A stretch of DNA of 64,000 nt from Cytidiella melzeri. Its lineage: Eukaryota; Basidiomycota; Agaricomycetes; Polyporales; Irpicaceae. The translations under genes and the position numbers were made by a program. Positions 31,808 to 44,807 of this stretch are shown here, one piece after another (the stretch's first letter is position 1; every line of letters begins with the position of its first letter). The notes below the pieces were generated by a model, which made no database searches, had not been told where the DNA came from, and saw only the letters and a program-made list of their open reading frames with translations. The stretch covers positions 1 to 64,000 of the forward strand of contig JABYQR010000117.1 in NCBI GenBank assembly GCA_022592445.1, in the 5' to 3' direction.

Positions 31808-34264
31808 CTACTTCTTCTTTCGAGTTGAGGTAGCGAAAGATTTCGTGTACGAGGACATGAGGTTTTGTACGTCGTTTTGGTCATCTTCATCGTCCTGACA
31901 GAGCTGCTGCATAGCAAGATTTGCCATCTTGGTGGTAGTTTCGTTCGTATCTGATTTTACTATAGAAGAAGGTTTCCAGGGTGTGAACCGACCGTCAAGG
32001 TCGGATCCAGTGTGCGCGCCCGAGCTAGGGCTTTCGCTCGCGGTTCTGGTGAACGATGAATCGTTCGGCCAGAAAGAACCCGGGCCACCAACAGGAGGTG
32101 ACGATTTGTGAGAAGGTCTCGCAGACGCCCCTGCCCTGTCACCGCTGATTGCGTTCACGGCGAAGTTCCAAGCAGAGGCAGCCCCGCCTCGCGCACCTCC
32201 CAAACGATTCTGACTCCACATCGCGTCTTCTTCCGGTTCGTCATCTTCGTCCTCAGCATTGGCACCAGCGCTGCTCGCCCAAAAGTTTCGGTCGATCTTC
32301 TTGTTTTGCGACTCATCCCATGGGAGAGGTGTAGCAGTTTTCCTGTCAGGCTCGGCGCTGGGTTCTAATGCGCCCTTGCGCATACCCCCTACAGGTTTCT
32401 TGGGCTCGTGAACGTCGGACGCCTCAGATGCCGAATTGCTGGCTCTACCCCAAAGGCTGGATAACAGGCCTGGTGCACCTTTCGCGGCGGGTGAATCTTT
32501 TGAATAGAGGGAGTCGGCGCCTACCGAGTCTTTTCGGCCGCGGGCTGGCTTGGATCTATCCATAGACACAGGCGTAGCCGACCGTTCCTCCCACTCTGAA
32601 CTGGTAGCATCTTCGACGGTAGCCACATTTCTCCTTGCGGGAACCTTGCGCTGCGGCTGGGCTTTTTTCGTTTCAGGTGCAGTCGGCTTCTTCGCTGAGG
32701 CGAGCACAGGAGGTGCTGGAGATGGAGAACGCTCTGCTAATATCGTGTCGCCATATCTCCGATTACCACTCGTCACGTTTCTAATACCCGCTAGCCGCCT
32801 CTGCTTGTCCTCCTTCAGCCGCCTCCCCTTCTCTGCATCCGACACACTCTTCCAATGTCCCACCACCGTCCTCGCGTTCCTCTCCATCTCCTGCACGTGA
32901 CTCCCAAGCAACTCGTCCCAGTCACGTTTCGCCCAATGCATGGAGACGAGCTGCTTACGAAGCTGAATATCAGCTTCCGCAGCTTGCATATGCCACTGTC
33001 GTATAGATTCCTCAACCAGCTCGTCGGTCAGGATGTCCTGCGGGGCTATTGGAAAATCGTCGCATTCGAGTTCAATGAGTAGAGGAGACATGTATCCATG
33101 ATTGTGAGCTGACTCGAGGGAGTTACCGGTATGATTTGGGGTAGCGATTGGTGGTCCGGGCGGCGAAGTAGCGGGAGTCGCGCCCCAAGGATTTTGAGAC
33201 GGAGCTGGTTGATTTGCCTGCTTGCCTCTCTTCAGCGGTGCTGGCGTGGCTATTTCTCTTATAGGCAGCCTTTTCACTACAGAGGGCTCCCAAAGCGTGT
33301 CTGGTGAGACGGGTTCTGTAGGAGGGGGCGTCGGTGGCGGTAGAGCCTTTTGTGGCATGTGCATGTCCCATAGTGTGTCTGATGGAGGTAGAGCTGACGA
33401 CATGCTGTTGGAAGATGGAGGAGTTGGTGGTTTTGGAGTGCTGCTCTTGGCCCTGTTCATCTCCCAGAGGCTTTCAGGCGTAGGCAGATTTGGCTTATCA
33501 GCAAAGAAGCCCCATCCATTCTGAGATTTGCGTGAGTTTGCGTTTATGAAGGTAGGGGCAGAACTTACGGATAGCGGACTACTACGAGCAGGAGCAGTAG
33601 AATCCGTTTGGCGTTTGATGGGCGCTTTCGGAGGTGCACTAATGAGCGGTGTGTCCCACCCACCGGGAACTGGTGCGGCCCAGTCCATATTTCCAACCGA
33701 AGACGAAAGTATGTCATTTGTTGCTGTCTTCGCGTCGTTCACAGACGTCGTGGATGAGGACTTCAGGATTTGAGCCACGCTGCCGGGCTCTGGCGGAGCA
33801 AAAGCAGCCTCAACGGCATTCATCTCATCCTCGGTGATGTCGACCCAGTCCTCCTCATTCAACCCTGCCGCCGCCAACCGCTTCAGCCATTCCGCCCTAG
33901 CCTGCTCAGCCAACTCCCGGTTCAACGTAAGCTCGAAGCTTGCCATGTCTGTCGGTTGTTTCTGCAGTTTGCTTCTGCCTGTCGCCGACATCAACTCCTT
34001 CAGTCTCTCGCTTACCCGCTTATCGCGTTCCGCCCGACGAGCACTGAGCCATATCTCGAAGCTTTTCCATTCTTTACGCAGCCTCGTTGATGTCGACACT
34101 GACTGTGAAGGTTTTCCGAATTGTGATGGGCCTGCTTTCGCGGCAGATGGAGGAATCTGTTCTGGAGGTGGCGTGGTTTTCGATGGCGGCGGTGGCTGCT
34201 TTGAAGTTTGTGCTGGCTTCACCGTCGCGTTAGCAGCCGCCTTGTTCTTGTTTCGTCTGTTCAT
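31808..34264 (-). CDS. Hypothetical disordered protein with repeated LW(E/D) motifs
   Basis: Open frame of 818 residues from ATG 34264. An upstream in-frame TTG at 34288 is not a likely start. The N-terminal 70 residues are Lys/Pro/Gln-rich. A charged helical domain follows (WKSFEIWLSARRAERDKRV to DWVDITEDEMNAVEAAF, about residues 63-160). The middle has three copies of a short motif with a common core P-x-(S/T)-LW: PTPESLWEM, PPSDTLWDM and VSPDTLWEP. A second helical domain (VEESIRQWHMQAAEADIQLRKQ ... WKSVSDAEKGRRLKEDKQRR) and a Ser/Pro-rich tail follow. No family recognised. In-frame introns cannot be excluded, because the frame is open throughout. Confidence 0.7.
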   Translation of the reverse strand: MNRRNKNKAAANATVKPAQTSKQPPPPSKTTPPPEQIPPSAAKAGPSQFGKPSQSVSTSTRLRKEWKSFEIWLSARRAERDKRVSERLKELMSATGRSKLQKQPTDMASFELTLNRELAEQARAEWLKRLAAAGLNEEDWVDITEDEMNAVEAAFAPPEPGSVAQILKSSSTTSVNDAKTATNDILSSSVGNMDWAAPVPGGWDTPLISAPPKAPIKRQTDSTAPARSSPLSVSSAPTFINANSRKSQNGWGFFADKPNLPTPESLWEMNRAKSSTPKPPTPPSSNSMSSALPPSDTLWDMHMPQKALPPPTPPPTEPVSPDTLWEPSVVKRLPIREIATPAPLKRGKQANQPAPSQNPWGATPATSPPGPPIATPNHTGNSLESAHNHGYMSPLLIELECDDFPIAPQDILTDELVEESIRQWHMQAAEADIQLRKQLVSMHWAKRDWDELLGSHVQEMERNARTVVGHWKSVSDAEKGRRLKEDKQRRLAGIRNVTSGNRRYGDTILAERSPSPAPPVLASAKKPTAPETKKAQPQRKVPARRNVATVEDATSSEWEERSATPVSMDRSKPARGRKDSVGADSLYSKDSPAAKGAPGLLSSLWGRASNSASEASDVHEPKKPVGGMRKGALEPSAEPDRKTATPLPWDESQNKKIDRNFWASSAGANAEDEDDEPEEDAMWSQNRLGGARGGAASAWNFAVNAISGDRAGASARPSHKSSPPVGGPGSFWPNDSSFTRTASESPSSGAHTGSDLDGRFTPWKPSSIVKSDTNETTTKMANLAMQQLCQDDEDDQNDVQNLMSSYTKSFATSTRKKK

Positions 34265-34725
34265 CGCTAGGGAGTGCGAGTGTTGCAAAGATGAAGCAGG
34301 TGCGAAATGTCACTGCGCACGCCTTGCCCGGCAGAGATCATGCATCGGGTCGGTTCAACAGAGGTTTCCAAAGGTGAGCAACGCGGATAACGCACTGGAG
34401 GAGAAGAACTGAGTGAAGAAAGTGTATGTTGAGCCTTCAATTGACAGTGGCTTGCAACTAGTGTAGTCAATAATCAGCACTACAGCCTGACGGGGCTGCC
34501 CGGTTGATGATGCGTACTTCGAGGACAATCCCGCCGAGAAGGATATCCAGCTGACCGACTGTCGAATCTTGGCAATGTCGAGCCTCACTCGAAAGCAGCT
34601 GCGGTCGTCACGGTCGTGAATAAAGCAGACATTGATGGACCCAAACGCCCAGCGAAGGTATTTCTATCCTTGGCTTCGTCACCCCTCTTCTTTCGCTGCC
34701 ACCACCATCCTCTCAGCAGGACAAG

Positions 34726-36525
34726 ATGGGCACGACCGCTAACACTTTATTGCCCGCCTTCGTGGTGTCGAAACCTGCGAGAGTCTTCACGACCGTCTCT
34801 TTCATCTTCGCCTTCTTTTCCCTGACTCCAACCCCAGCCTTCATCGCCATTGTGGCGCTCTTGACTGTCTTGCGCCTTTCTGCGCAGACTTTTGTCAATC
34901 GCAAAAACGGATATCTGAAAGGCGCAGCTCAAGCCGTCCTGATATCGATTGCTGCGGGTGCTGCCCACCTCGCGCCGAGTATGGAGGCGCTTTCCACACC
35001 GAACGTTGCGCTAGCCGTCTTCAGTGGCATATCACTCTTGGCTTCTTCTGTAGCAGTGGCAATCATATATGCAAGTGTCCATCTCAGTAAACCCTTCGGC
35101 AGTGCGTGGTCTCAAATCACTCTGTTTCCCGCACTGTGGGCCTCGACATGGGGCTTCGTGTCACAAGTAAGCCCGGTTGGCCAACTTGTGACTTGGAGCC
35201 CCGTTCTCGGGCTAGGCCCCTACAGTTGGACAAGACAGATATTAGGACAATGGGGCGTGGACTGGATTGCTGCTGCTTGGGCAGTCATCGCCTCAGAGGT
35301 ATTGGGGGATTGGCTTATTGGCGCCTCTGCCGGTCAAGAGAGCCTGATCGACATGGAAGGCCCTCTCATCGACCACGAAGAAAACGCTTCATATGGCGCA
35401 GTCGCTCGTCCGCAGACCAACTCAGCCACACCACGATACCATTCGCGATCAATCACCCTATCGTCTCTCTTCACTATCCTTGTGCTGATCATGATTCCAA
35501 CGTACTTCACTCCATCACTTCCTGCTCCGCGAAACGCAGATAACAGCACACCTCTCAGTGTCGCGTGCGCTTTACCTGACCCGCGTTTTCTCAAGCACAA
35601 CAATCCAACTTTTGAGGATTACCTTATGGCCACAAAGCAATTGCAAGACCAGGCGAATATGATTTTCTGGCCTGAGAGCGCCGTTAAATTTGAGACCCCA
35701 GACGACCGCACCGCCGCCTTCGCCAAAATTCAAGACGCTACTCAAGGTGGGAAACTCATCGGTGTATCATTTGAAGAGTTTGTGTCCAATGAAGGAAAAC
35801 ATCGTAACGGGTTCGCGCTTCTGGGTCCCAGTGGTCCTCCGGTCTTGGAGTATTACAAGCGAAACCTAGTTCCCAGTTCGTCTTTCAACTTCATGTCACT
35901 CTTCAAACCGTGTTAACTGGCGTCGTTAGTTGCCGAGTCTTTCTCTCTCACCCCTGGTCACACAGCACCGGAAATTTACACCATCGAACTCAAGAAGCCC
36001 TTCAAAGGCAGGACAGTCCCCGTCACCGCGGGCATCTGCCTCGACTTTGCTTCTGCCTCCTCATTCACCTCTCTTGAGTTCCGCCCCGCTCTCATACTTG
36101 CACCAGCCAGGACATGGCACATCGGTGTCGGTCTCGCCATGTGGGAGCAAGCAAAAGCCCGCGCTGCAGAGACAGGCTCGACCGTCGTATGGTGCGACGG
36201 CGGGAAAGGCGGCATCAGTGGCATTGCTACTGGGGCCTACAGCGAGATTGTGCAGGTCGGTCCTGGTTCGTGGGTGAAGAACCTAGGTCTTCCACACCCA
36301 TTCGACGAGAAGCGCACATTCTTCTCGTGGGGAGGCAACGCGACTGCGTTTTTTGTCGTGTGGGCGACCTTTGGCACAGGCTATCTGGTACAGGTCCTCG
36401 TTAGGCGTACGCAGCGCGCCCGCATTGGCATTGCTGCGTCCGCTGTGCGCGTGCTCAATACTATCACGCCGAGTCGAAGCACTATTGGTCCCAGTGCCAA
36501 CGAGCAGACGTCGCTCATTGAGTAG
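34726..36525 (+). CDS. Apolipoprotein N-acyltransferase-like membrane protein (nitrilase superfamily)
   Basis: Two exons, 34726-35875 and 35930-36525, give 581 residues. The N-terminal 200 residues form several hydrophobic segments, as in bacterial Lnt. A CN-hydrolase domain follows the membrane part, with the whole triad: Glu317 in FWPES, Lys378 in YYKRNLVP and Cys420 in GICLDF. The order and approximate spacing (61 and 42 residues) resemble E. coli Lnt (68 and 52). A final hydrophobic helix (TAFFVVWATFGTGYLVQVLV) also matches Lnt topology. Lnt acylates bacterial lipoproteins, which fungi are not known to have in that form, so the fungal substrate is unknown. The catalytic set is complete, which argues for an active enzyme. 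Confidence 0.85.
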
Positions 36526-36930
36526 TCCCGGGCTCGTACAAGTTGCCGCCACGTTTTATTCTGTTCTTTTTCCGCTGTTTCAACTCTACCATTTTGATGA
36601 GGTTCGACGACTGCTGTGTAGACAATTATCTTTCGATTGACGTGCTTAGCATACTTCAAGTATTCAGTGTACAACAGCAGTTTGAGCGATGTAGCAGTAC
36701 CCTTCCTGTCCCTGGACCCAGTACATAGTAGTGGCAGATGAACGCTACTGTTGGTACTATGTATTAACATTCCCCTGCTTGACAGCTCCCTCGCTAGTTT
36801 CGTGGCAAGACAGCCATAACAAATCAATGAACAGGTGACAAAACGTTCCGACGTTCTTCCTAGCCCAAAAAAGCTCACAATGAAAACCGACGCTATAGAA
36901 GGAGGATTAGTCAAATCACCAACCAAAGAA

Positions 36931-39587
36931 CTAGTAGTGTTTTCTTACTCTCAAAGATCTCCCTTTATACTGCAGAATCGGAACGACAAGAAGGAACAAA
37001 CCTGCGACGATCGCTGCTTCGCAGCCAAACGTCTGCAACGCGCCGTACTTGGTTGCCCAGGGAATTTGAAAGTACGCGACACTGAATCCACCAAGCACTC
37101 GAGCTAAAGTAAGCAACGCAGAGATTTCGCCCTGACAAACAGGTCAACCAGTATTGAGGAAAGCTCATGAGTAGAGCGTTACCTGCAGTCTCGGGAAGCA
37201 ATCATTGCAGTATGCATCTGAGTATCAGATGATCAGCTCGACGACAAACAGAACAGGAGTCTACTGCAACACTCACAGACGGCGACGGTGTTGATCATGA
37301 CAGCCGCTTCGGCGATTCCCCAGCCCATGACAAGCACAGCGACGCTAAGATGATTTTGGAATGCAGCGCCGATAAGGATGAACCCGCACATGTACAGCGG
37401 AACTGCGATATAGCACGTCCTGTAACAATGTTTTCAGTGGTGTCTTGTTCCAATGGATCAAGGCAAACTTACCATAGACGCGACTCCACTTCGAACACAC
37501 CGCTGTTGCGCCGGACACAGGTCCTCATCACCCAGTCGTTGAAATATCTGCCGAGGAGCTCGCCAATAATCACGGCCACCTGTGGACAGCAATAGTAAGA
37601 GACAAAATCTGACTGAAGTACCAGTTAGGGGTGTAACTGACAATAGGAGTACCGTACACGCCGGCAGTAGCAAATTGACTGAATCCGTAGCCCAACGGAG
37701 GTGCAAGTTGCACAAATACTGCGTTTGTGACCTAGGATGGCCTGTCAGTTCACACGGACCAAGTTCCACGAAAGTTACACACGTTGACACCGATGCTGAA
37801 GCCAAAGAGCATTGCCTATATGACAAGTCAGCAAAATCTCGCGCGAACACAGAGCAATTTGAAGGTGTGCATACCTCAAAGAGAAGGATGCTGAAAAGAT
37901 GAGGACGCCAGACAAGTTTGAACCAGACAGAGATGACCTCCATCCAACTCGAGCGGTACTTCGCCATTCGAGCACCGGTGATACCTACGAGGTTCTCAAC
38001 GCGGTATCGCAAAGTAGATGCTGGACGGGGAATCGGTTTAGGGTCAGACAGTCTGCGGTCGTACATTCTGGTGAATGGTGTCAGTGCAACGATGACATGA
38101 GGATTGAATTGACCAACGTCTCTTCTCCAAGAAACACAATGAGTATGACGACGACGGCGCCGTAAATCGAGCCTATACCATACGTCCAACGCCAACTAGA
38201 TCAAACTATGAGCTTCAGTGATGTATGAAAGTGTATCTTTCTCACCCTGTGCGTGCAACCATGAAGCCGAAAGCGAAGGGAGAAACGAACGGCGACAAGA
38301 TGAAACCCATAGTCCAGATGTTGAGCTGCATGTCAAGTATGATTTGACCCCCGAGTAAGAGCTAGAATTAGTTTTGTGGCTAATGATTTTGTGGCTAAAG
38401 CTCGCCTTCCTAGCCTGCAAGTGGAATGGGAATAGATCCGTGACGATGTAAATGCCCTAGATAGCGAATTTCGGTGACGTGCAGCGTTTTGTTCAGACAG
38501 ATGACGCACAGTGACTTGAGGGCAGACCCTGTAGGACGAAATTCAAGGTCAAAGTCGAACGATGCTGAGAGGCGCACGCACCCGAAAAAAGCAGTCAGAC
38601 ATCTCATCGCTGCCGTTCAGGATATAAGCCGAAGGGCCGGATTATTGAAATGTTGAACGTACATACCAGTAAAGGTCTTGAGATTAGGTGCCAAAGCGCA
38701 TTGAACAAGGAATCCTTGAGCAAGGAACTGCGTGATGAGTCAGCGTAGAGTTCAATAGCACTGGGGACGATTGGCCTACCTGTGACCAAAACAGAACGGG
38801 CAGGCGACCGTAGCGACGCGTCAACATAACGCCAAATACACCACCCCATCCTAGTCGTCGTTCAATTTTTTAGCTTGAAGCGTGTGTGTGAAAATCTATG
38901 ACTGACCCATGAGGAAGATGCTCCAGCTCGAGTAATGACAATCAGCTTAGCACTGTAAGATACGGGGCACTATCTAGACACGTACTTGGATGTAAGGTTA
39001 TTGATAACGCCAGTCGTGGTGTCATATTGAACAGACAGTGCAAATATATCCGCAATCCCTGTTGGTTAACAGTCTCAATGCATATTACTCGACCATGTAA
39101 GGCGTTACAGAACTTACCGATGCCTGAGTCGAAGTCTGGGACGATTGCAGCCAGTGTAACAATGATGAGTTGGAGATTCTTTCGGAAATTCGACCACTAC
39201 CGTGATAAATAGACGATGAACAGACACGTCATTTTTCGGAAGACGGTATGGCAAGGAGAATATAAACGCACGTTTTGAGGGTCCTCAGGGTCATCTCTTG
39301 GTTGTGGCCACAGCACTGTGGTACCGTCCTCTGAAAGCTTCAGATTGTCCGCGACCTCGTCACCAAATTCAATTCTGGCCTCGCTGCAGTCACAGAGAAA
39401 GAGTCAGAATAGCGACTCCTTGGGCAGCAAGTAAATGGTCACCGTACGCGAGGTCGATAACAAGACGTCCTGCGTTCGTCTCGTGGTACGAGAGCAGGTC
39501 GAATTCGAAGGAAGGTCTTATCACTTCTTCAGTTACGAGAATTAACTCTTTGTCGTCATTGTACTGTGCTTTTGTTTCTTCGGACAT
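36931..39587 (-). CDS. MFS transporter, tandem paralogue A
   Basis: Major facilitator superfamily permease, more than ten short exons. The start at ATG 39587 is set by alignment with the paralogue MSEETK start at 43739. Shared family text includes YHETNAGRLVID, LWPQPRDDPEDPQN, VPDFDSGIG (near 39120), GWGG...RRYGRLP...FWSQ (the loop 2-3 region, motif A equivalent), VTDLFPFHLQARK, YDRRLSDPKPI, GVNVTNAVF, RYFNDWVMR and the final helices LGGFSVAYFQ and CEAAIVAGLFLLVVPIL, ending RVRKHY and TAG 36933-36931. About 12 TM helices are expected. Substrate unknown. It is the downstream member of three head-to-tail copies. Confidence 0.85.
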
Positions 39588-41042
39588 TGCGCAGACGATG
39601 AGGATGGGAGGGAGAGCAGACAGGAAAGTTGCTACAATCGATGCTTGGCGAGGGAGTTTAAGTATGTATAGCGTCAGACGCAGCATAAGGTAGAATACCG
39701 CACACTAGAATTGAAGGCCCCAAACTGTATGTGAACCTTTGAGCGGGTATGTCCACAGGTTCCGAATCCACGTTAGGCGACTTCAACTGAGAGGGGTCCT
39801 GTTCAAAAAGGGAGCAGTGCGTGCTAGAGCTCTACACGACTCTGTGATCTCCGTCGTATTGCCCAGGCTGTATAGAGGAGTCTACAACTTGAATGCCCAC
39901 CATATGCCGTGAAGCGCGATACAGTCGAATATCTCCTAGGGGCTCCCTGATAGTGGCGTTTGCGCTATAAGATATTCGAATGGAAAGCGACCGGTCACGG
40001 TGTGCATTGTAGAGACCTGTCAGTAACTCTATGTAAAAGTTACAGAGTGATGAATTCTTACTGTAGGTTACATAGGTCCCGTATGCTAGGAATTTAAGAC
40101 CTGGCGGTTCAACTACTACACGACACTGCAGCATATTCTGTCAACTTACCTTTCGACGCAGAGGCTTTGCTGTACAAGCCGAACGTGGTATGAACAACCC
40201 GGCGGAGTTGCAGGGATTCAGGATGGATAGAAACGTTGACGTTCATAGCGCGGTGGCATCCTTGAAGTTGGCACATGTTTGCAGCGCTTGTACCTCGACA
40301 CGGAGCTCCTGTACGTCCAGGATTCTACAATATACACCGGCCATTGTATTGATGTATAACAATGCTGTCTCTCCGCGAACTCAATGTGATCTATAGTTAT
40401 GAATCAGGTTCAACAGCGCACTCACGGTGGACACTATGGAGCTATAGATAGGGTCTCACAATGTACACCGGCGATGTCGTTTTGCAGGGTTATGAGGCTG
40501 AGAGACCGCTCTGGAGTACGCCAAGCATCGATAGCTACTGTATATCAGCCATTTTGAAAAAGGTGCGAGATGAACGGCCAACGAACCTCAGAGCTCCTCG
40601 AATAAAATGAGGTACTTACTGCCAGTGAGGAAAGAAATGTGTACGAGTAGGTCGCCTGGTTGATGTTGAAAACGCGGGCGCTAATAGTTCAACTACACGG
40701 CAGTCCGTATGAGGAAGGTGAGTTCGTACTTGGTGTCCCGAAAACCAAAGCAACGTGTCGAGGTACCCAAGCTGAGCATATATTGACCGCTGATATACCG
40801 CACCCCCAGGTAATCATGGAGTCTTGTACAAGTCATATCGCTTACAGATGTCCTGATACCATGGAACGAGCCTCGCGAAAAATCACGCTACCTATAGGCC
40901 ATCGTCCCACTCTACAAACGCAAATCCCGAAGTCACACGTTACAGAGACACGTTAAAAACTCAATACAAACAGTTCATCATGAAACTCATCGTCAAAACC
41001 AAACATCATCTTACAGAGAAAAGCGGTGCTGCATGAGTATAA
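39588..41042. other. Intergenic region between MFS A and MFS B
   Basis: About 1.45 kb holding the presumed MFS A promoter and the MFS B 3' flank. No gene seen. It shows no obvious similarity to the spacer 43740-44807, so the duplicated unit covers little beyond the coding part. Confidence 0.4.
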
Positions 41043-43739
41043 TTAGTCAACTATCACTGTAGCCAAGAGATCTCGTCTGCTTACCCTCAAGGATCTCCCA
41101 TGGTACTGCACCAACGGGACAATGAGGATAAACAAACCCGCAACAATCGCTGCTTCGCATCCAAAGGGTTGCAACGCGCCACTTTTCTTGGTTGCCCACG
41201 GAACTTGAAAGAATGCGACACTGAAGCCGCCCAACGTTCGAGCTAAGTTGATCATCGCAGATATTTCTCCCTTTGAATGATGCGTTAGCGTTACATTTCG
41301 GTGTATGCATTACATAGAAGAATCATACCCGGAATCTCGGGAAGCAGTCGTTACAATAGGCATCTGCGGAACGGTCGACTAGTTTGAGAAGCACGACAAC
41401 GGGGATTTTGCTAAGATACTCACAAACGGCGACAGTATTGATCATGACAGCAACTTCGGCAATTCCCCAGCCCATCACAAGTGCGCCGACGCTGAGATGA
41501 TTCTGGAATGAAGCGCCGATGAGAACGAAACCACAGATGTACAGCGGTATCGCGATATAGCACGTCCTGAAGATTAGTCGTAGGTGAATTTTCGTCACAT
41601 GAAAGCAAAGAAAACGTACCATAAACGAGACTCTACTTCGAAGACACCGTTGTTACGCCTGATGCAAAATCTCATCACCCAGTCGTTGAAGTATCTTCCG
41701 AGAAGTTCACCAATAATGACAGCGACCTGCAAGGCAATAGAAGTGATGAGTTATCTGGGCAGAGAAGCTGGTCAAAGACCACTGACGATCGGGGTGCCGT
41801 AGATTCCAGCGGTAGCAAATTGACTGAACCCATACCCTACTGGTGGTGGCAGCTGGACAAACACCACGTTCGTGACCTGAAAGACCATGTAAGCCCACGC
41901 TGAAAGAAGTTCGTCGAAGCTTCTTACATTGACACCAATACTGAATCCGAAAACCATTGCCTGCACATAATTCAGTCAACTTCGGAGTGGTTACTGTGTC
42001 TGCACGAACCTCGAATAAAAGAATGCCTAGAAGATGAGGGCGCCAGATGAGTTTGAACCAGACAGAGACGACGTCGGTCCAGCTCGAGCGGTACTTCGCC
42101 ATACGAATACCGGTAACACCAAGCAGGAGTTCTGCACGATACCTGAGATACTTGAAGGATCGTAGAGAGAATGCAGGACGTGGAAACGGTGTAGGGTTAG
42201 GTAGTTTGCGGTCGTACATTCTAGTATAACACATCAGTACAGTTATCACGCCAAGGGTTTTAAACATCACGTACGTCTCCTCTCCAAAGAGTGCAATAAT
42301 CCCGGTAACTATGCCGCCGTAGAAGGTACCCACACCATAAGTCCAGCGCCAACTAAGCCGAGCGTGAGAGGTGATTTTCGCAATAACCCAACTGTACTTA
42401 CCTTGTACGTGCGACCATAAACCCAAAGAGGAATGGAGAAAGGAAAGGTGATATAATGAAGCCCATGGTCCAAAGGTTGAGCTGTCAAGTCAACCTAGTA
42501 ATTAAGCCCTGAGTGGACAACAGTATAAAACGATGCATCTCGCCTTCCTAGCTTGCAAATGGAAAGGAAATAGATCTGTAACAATGTATAGACCCTACAT
42601 GTCAAATGTGGGTCAGCCTTCGGATATCTAAGCCAGTCAGAGAACTTACTGTGACTTGGGGGCATGTACTATATGAGAAGAAGTTCAATATCGAAGACGA
42701 GTGAGACAGGGTAAAGTACTTGCGCGAAGAAAGCAGTCAAGCATCTCATTGCTATAAGATCGAAGAATGATGAGATGATACTATCACCGACATCGTGAGC
42801 GCACATACCGGTGAAGGTCTTCAAGTTGGGCGCGAATGTGCATCCTCCAAGGAACCCGACAGCAAAAACCTGTGGTACGGGCTCAGGTCAAGAAAAGTCT
42901 CAAAGAAACAGTAGCGCTATTGTACCTGTGACCAAAATAGAACGGGCAAGCGACCATATCGACGCATCAGCATCACAGCAAATATGCCGCCCCATCCTAA
43001 TCAACGCTTGAAACCGTGAGCATTGTGCAACTGAAGAAGTGTAGGAACTATGACTCGCCCAAGAGGAAAATACTCCAGCTGATTAAACCATTCATGTTAG
43101 CGACTTGAGAAATTGTTGGTAATATTATAGACATACTTAGATGTTAAATTGTTGATAACACCAGTCGTAGTGTCGTATTGAACAGAGAGAGCGAAAATAT
43201 CCGCGATACCTGTTGATCAACATTCTCGATGAATAACTCTTGAATATGCGGGGCAAATCAGAGCTCACCAATGCCTGAGTCGAAGTCTGGGACGATTGCA
43301 GCCAGTGTTATAATGAAAAGTTGAAGGTTCTTGTGGAAATCCGACCACTACCGTCGGAATGAGACGATAAACAAATATGTCAGTTTCGAGAGGTCAGTAT
43401 GACAGGAAAGCTACAGACGCACGTTCTGAGGGTCCTCAGGATCATCTCTGGGCTGTGGCCAGAGCACTGTGGTACCGTCCGCTGAAAGCTTTAGTTTGTC
43501 CGCGACCTCATCACCAAACTCGATCCTGGCCTCGCTGCAGTCGTGAATCAAGTCAGGATAGCGAATCCGATGATAGCGCGCAGATTGTCAACGTACGCAA
43601 GGTCGATAACAAGACGTCCCGCGTTCGTCTCGTGGTACGAAAGCAAGTCGATTTCGGACGAAGATCCGGACATCTTTTCTTGAGTGGTCACGTCTACCCC
43701 TTTCTCGACATCGGACTGTGATTTCGTTTCTTCAGACAT
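41043..43739 (-). CDS. MFS transporter, tandem paralogue B
   Basis: Same architecture as the genes on either side. Starts MSEETKSQSD at 43739 and ends at TAA 41045-41043 with a C-terminal extension (RVSRRDLLATVIVD) about nine residues longer than in the other copies. Distinctive pieces: YHETNAGRLVIDLA, VPDFDSGIG (near 43272), RMAKYRSSWTDVVSVWFKLIWRPHL, GVNVRSFDELL-type junction text around an intron at 41880-41930, QLPPPVGYGFSQFATAGIYGTPIV, VMGWGIAEVAVMINTVAV and CEAAIVAGLFILIVPL. Numerous introns of about 50 bp. A multi-pass plasma-membrane or vacuolar carrier is likely; the substrate is not predictable. Confidence 0.85.
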
Positions 43740-44807
43740 TGCTAGGACGTTTGTGGGTACCGTTACGGTGGAGAACCAGAAAGGATATCTGGAGGAGTAG
43801 CGGAAGGCCGAGTCGCCAAACCCACACTTGGTTAGAGGTTATATACAGCGCTACACGCGGGATACAGGGATGGGAATGTAAACATGTTCACACCACTAGT
43901 GAGTTCAGGTGAGCGTGAGATGATTCATGTTTAGAATTGCTGCGCTCACCGTGGTCCTGTAATGATTTCTCAGCAGCATGGGAGCCCTAGAAGACTACTC
44001 ACGTGTCCGAGTGGATTGTCAACTTGTTTAGTTGGGAGTTTTCTCCCGCAGCTGCGGTGCTTTTCGAGGACCTCCTCACGAAAACCCCCGTACGTGAGAG
44101 ATGATTCCTTTCATCGTTGTATAAATAAATTCAGAGTCTATCAGCGATGGATTCTGCAAGGCACGCCAGACGTATGCGCAGTGCCACCCGGTGGATAACT
44201 CTGAATTTTATTCAAATCGCGTGTGAATACTCGCATGCATGAACAGACTGACCAGAGAACGCGGAGAAATAGTACTGACCAAGACAATGCGCTGGCACAA
44301 CGACGAACACTGTATAGACGACAAGCTGAACAGGCATCCCGGACGCCACGACGCCGGCTGATTCTATTTCCGGCTGGGTTTGATTCAAGACACAAATATT
44401 CATCATTTTGCCAAGAAATCATTGCTGGTAATCACCAGGACTAGGCCGAGCTATGCAAATCAAAAAGATGATACAGAAGCTAACTGTAGGGGTTATAATC
44501 TTTGTGCCCGCCTATAATGAGCTGCGGCTGCTTCGCCGCGCTTCAGTCTGAGACCCGCAAAATAGCACTACAGAGAGGCGTGTGGGCAATGTCGTCAAGC
44601 AAGACCCTGTGCAGTGTGCACGACATAATAGTGACTCTTTTATTCCTAAGCTTGCGTGTAGGCTCACAGCGACAAAAGCGTACAAATCGCAACCACGCAG
44701 ATTGTGCCAATACACGCCACGGTGTCAACACCTCAAGAAACCGCTTACAGAGAGAACCGTTTCTACAAACAGGCCATTAGCCACATAAATACAAGGTGCG
44801 AAGAGCT
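43740..44807. other. Intergenic region between MFS B and MFS C
   Basis: Contains the MFS B promoter (TATA-like run near 43838 on the opposite strand) and the MFS C 3' flank. No gene seen. Confidence 0.4.

Noticed and set aside
33834..34412. Plus-strand frame of 192 codons opposite the LW-motif protein
   Set aside because: Complementary shadow of the compositionally biased N-terminal coding region; composition is that of antisense.
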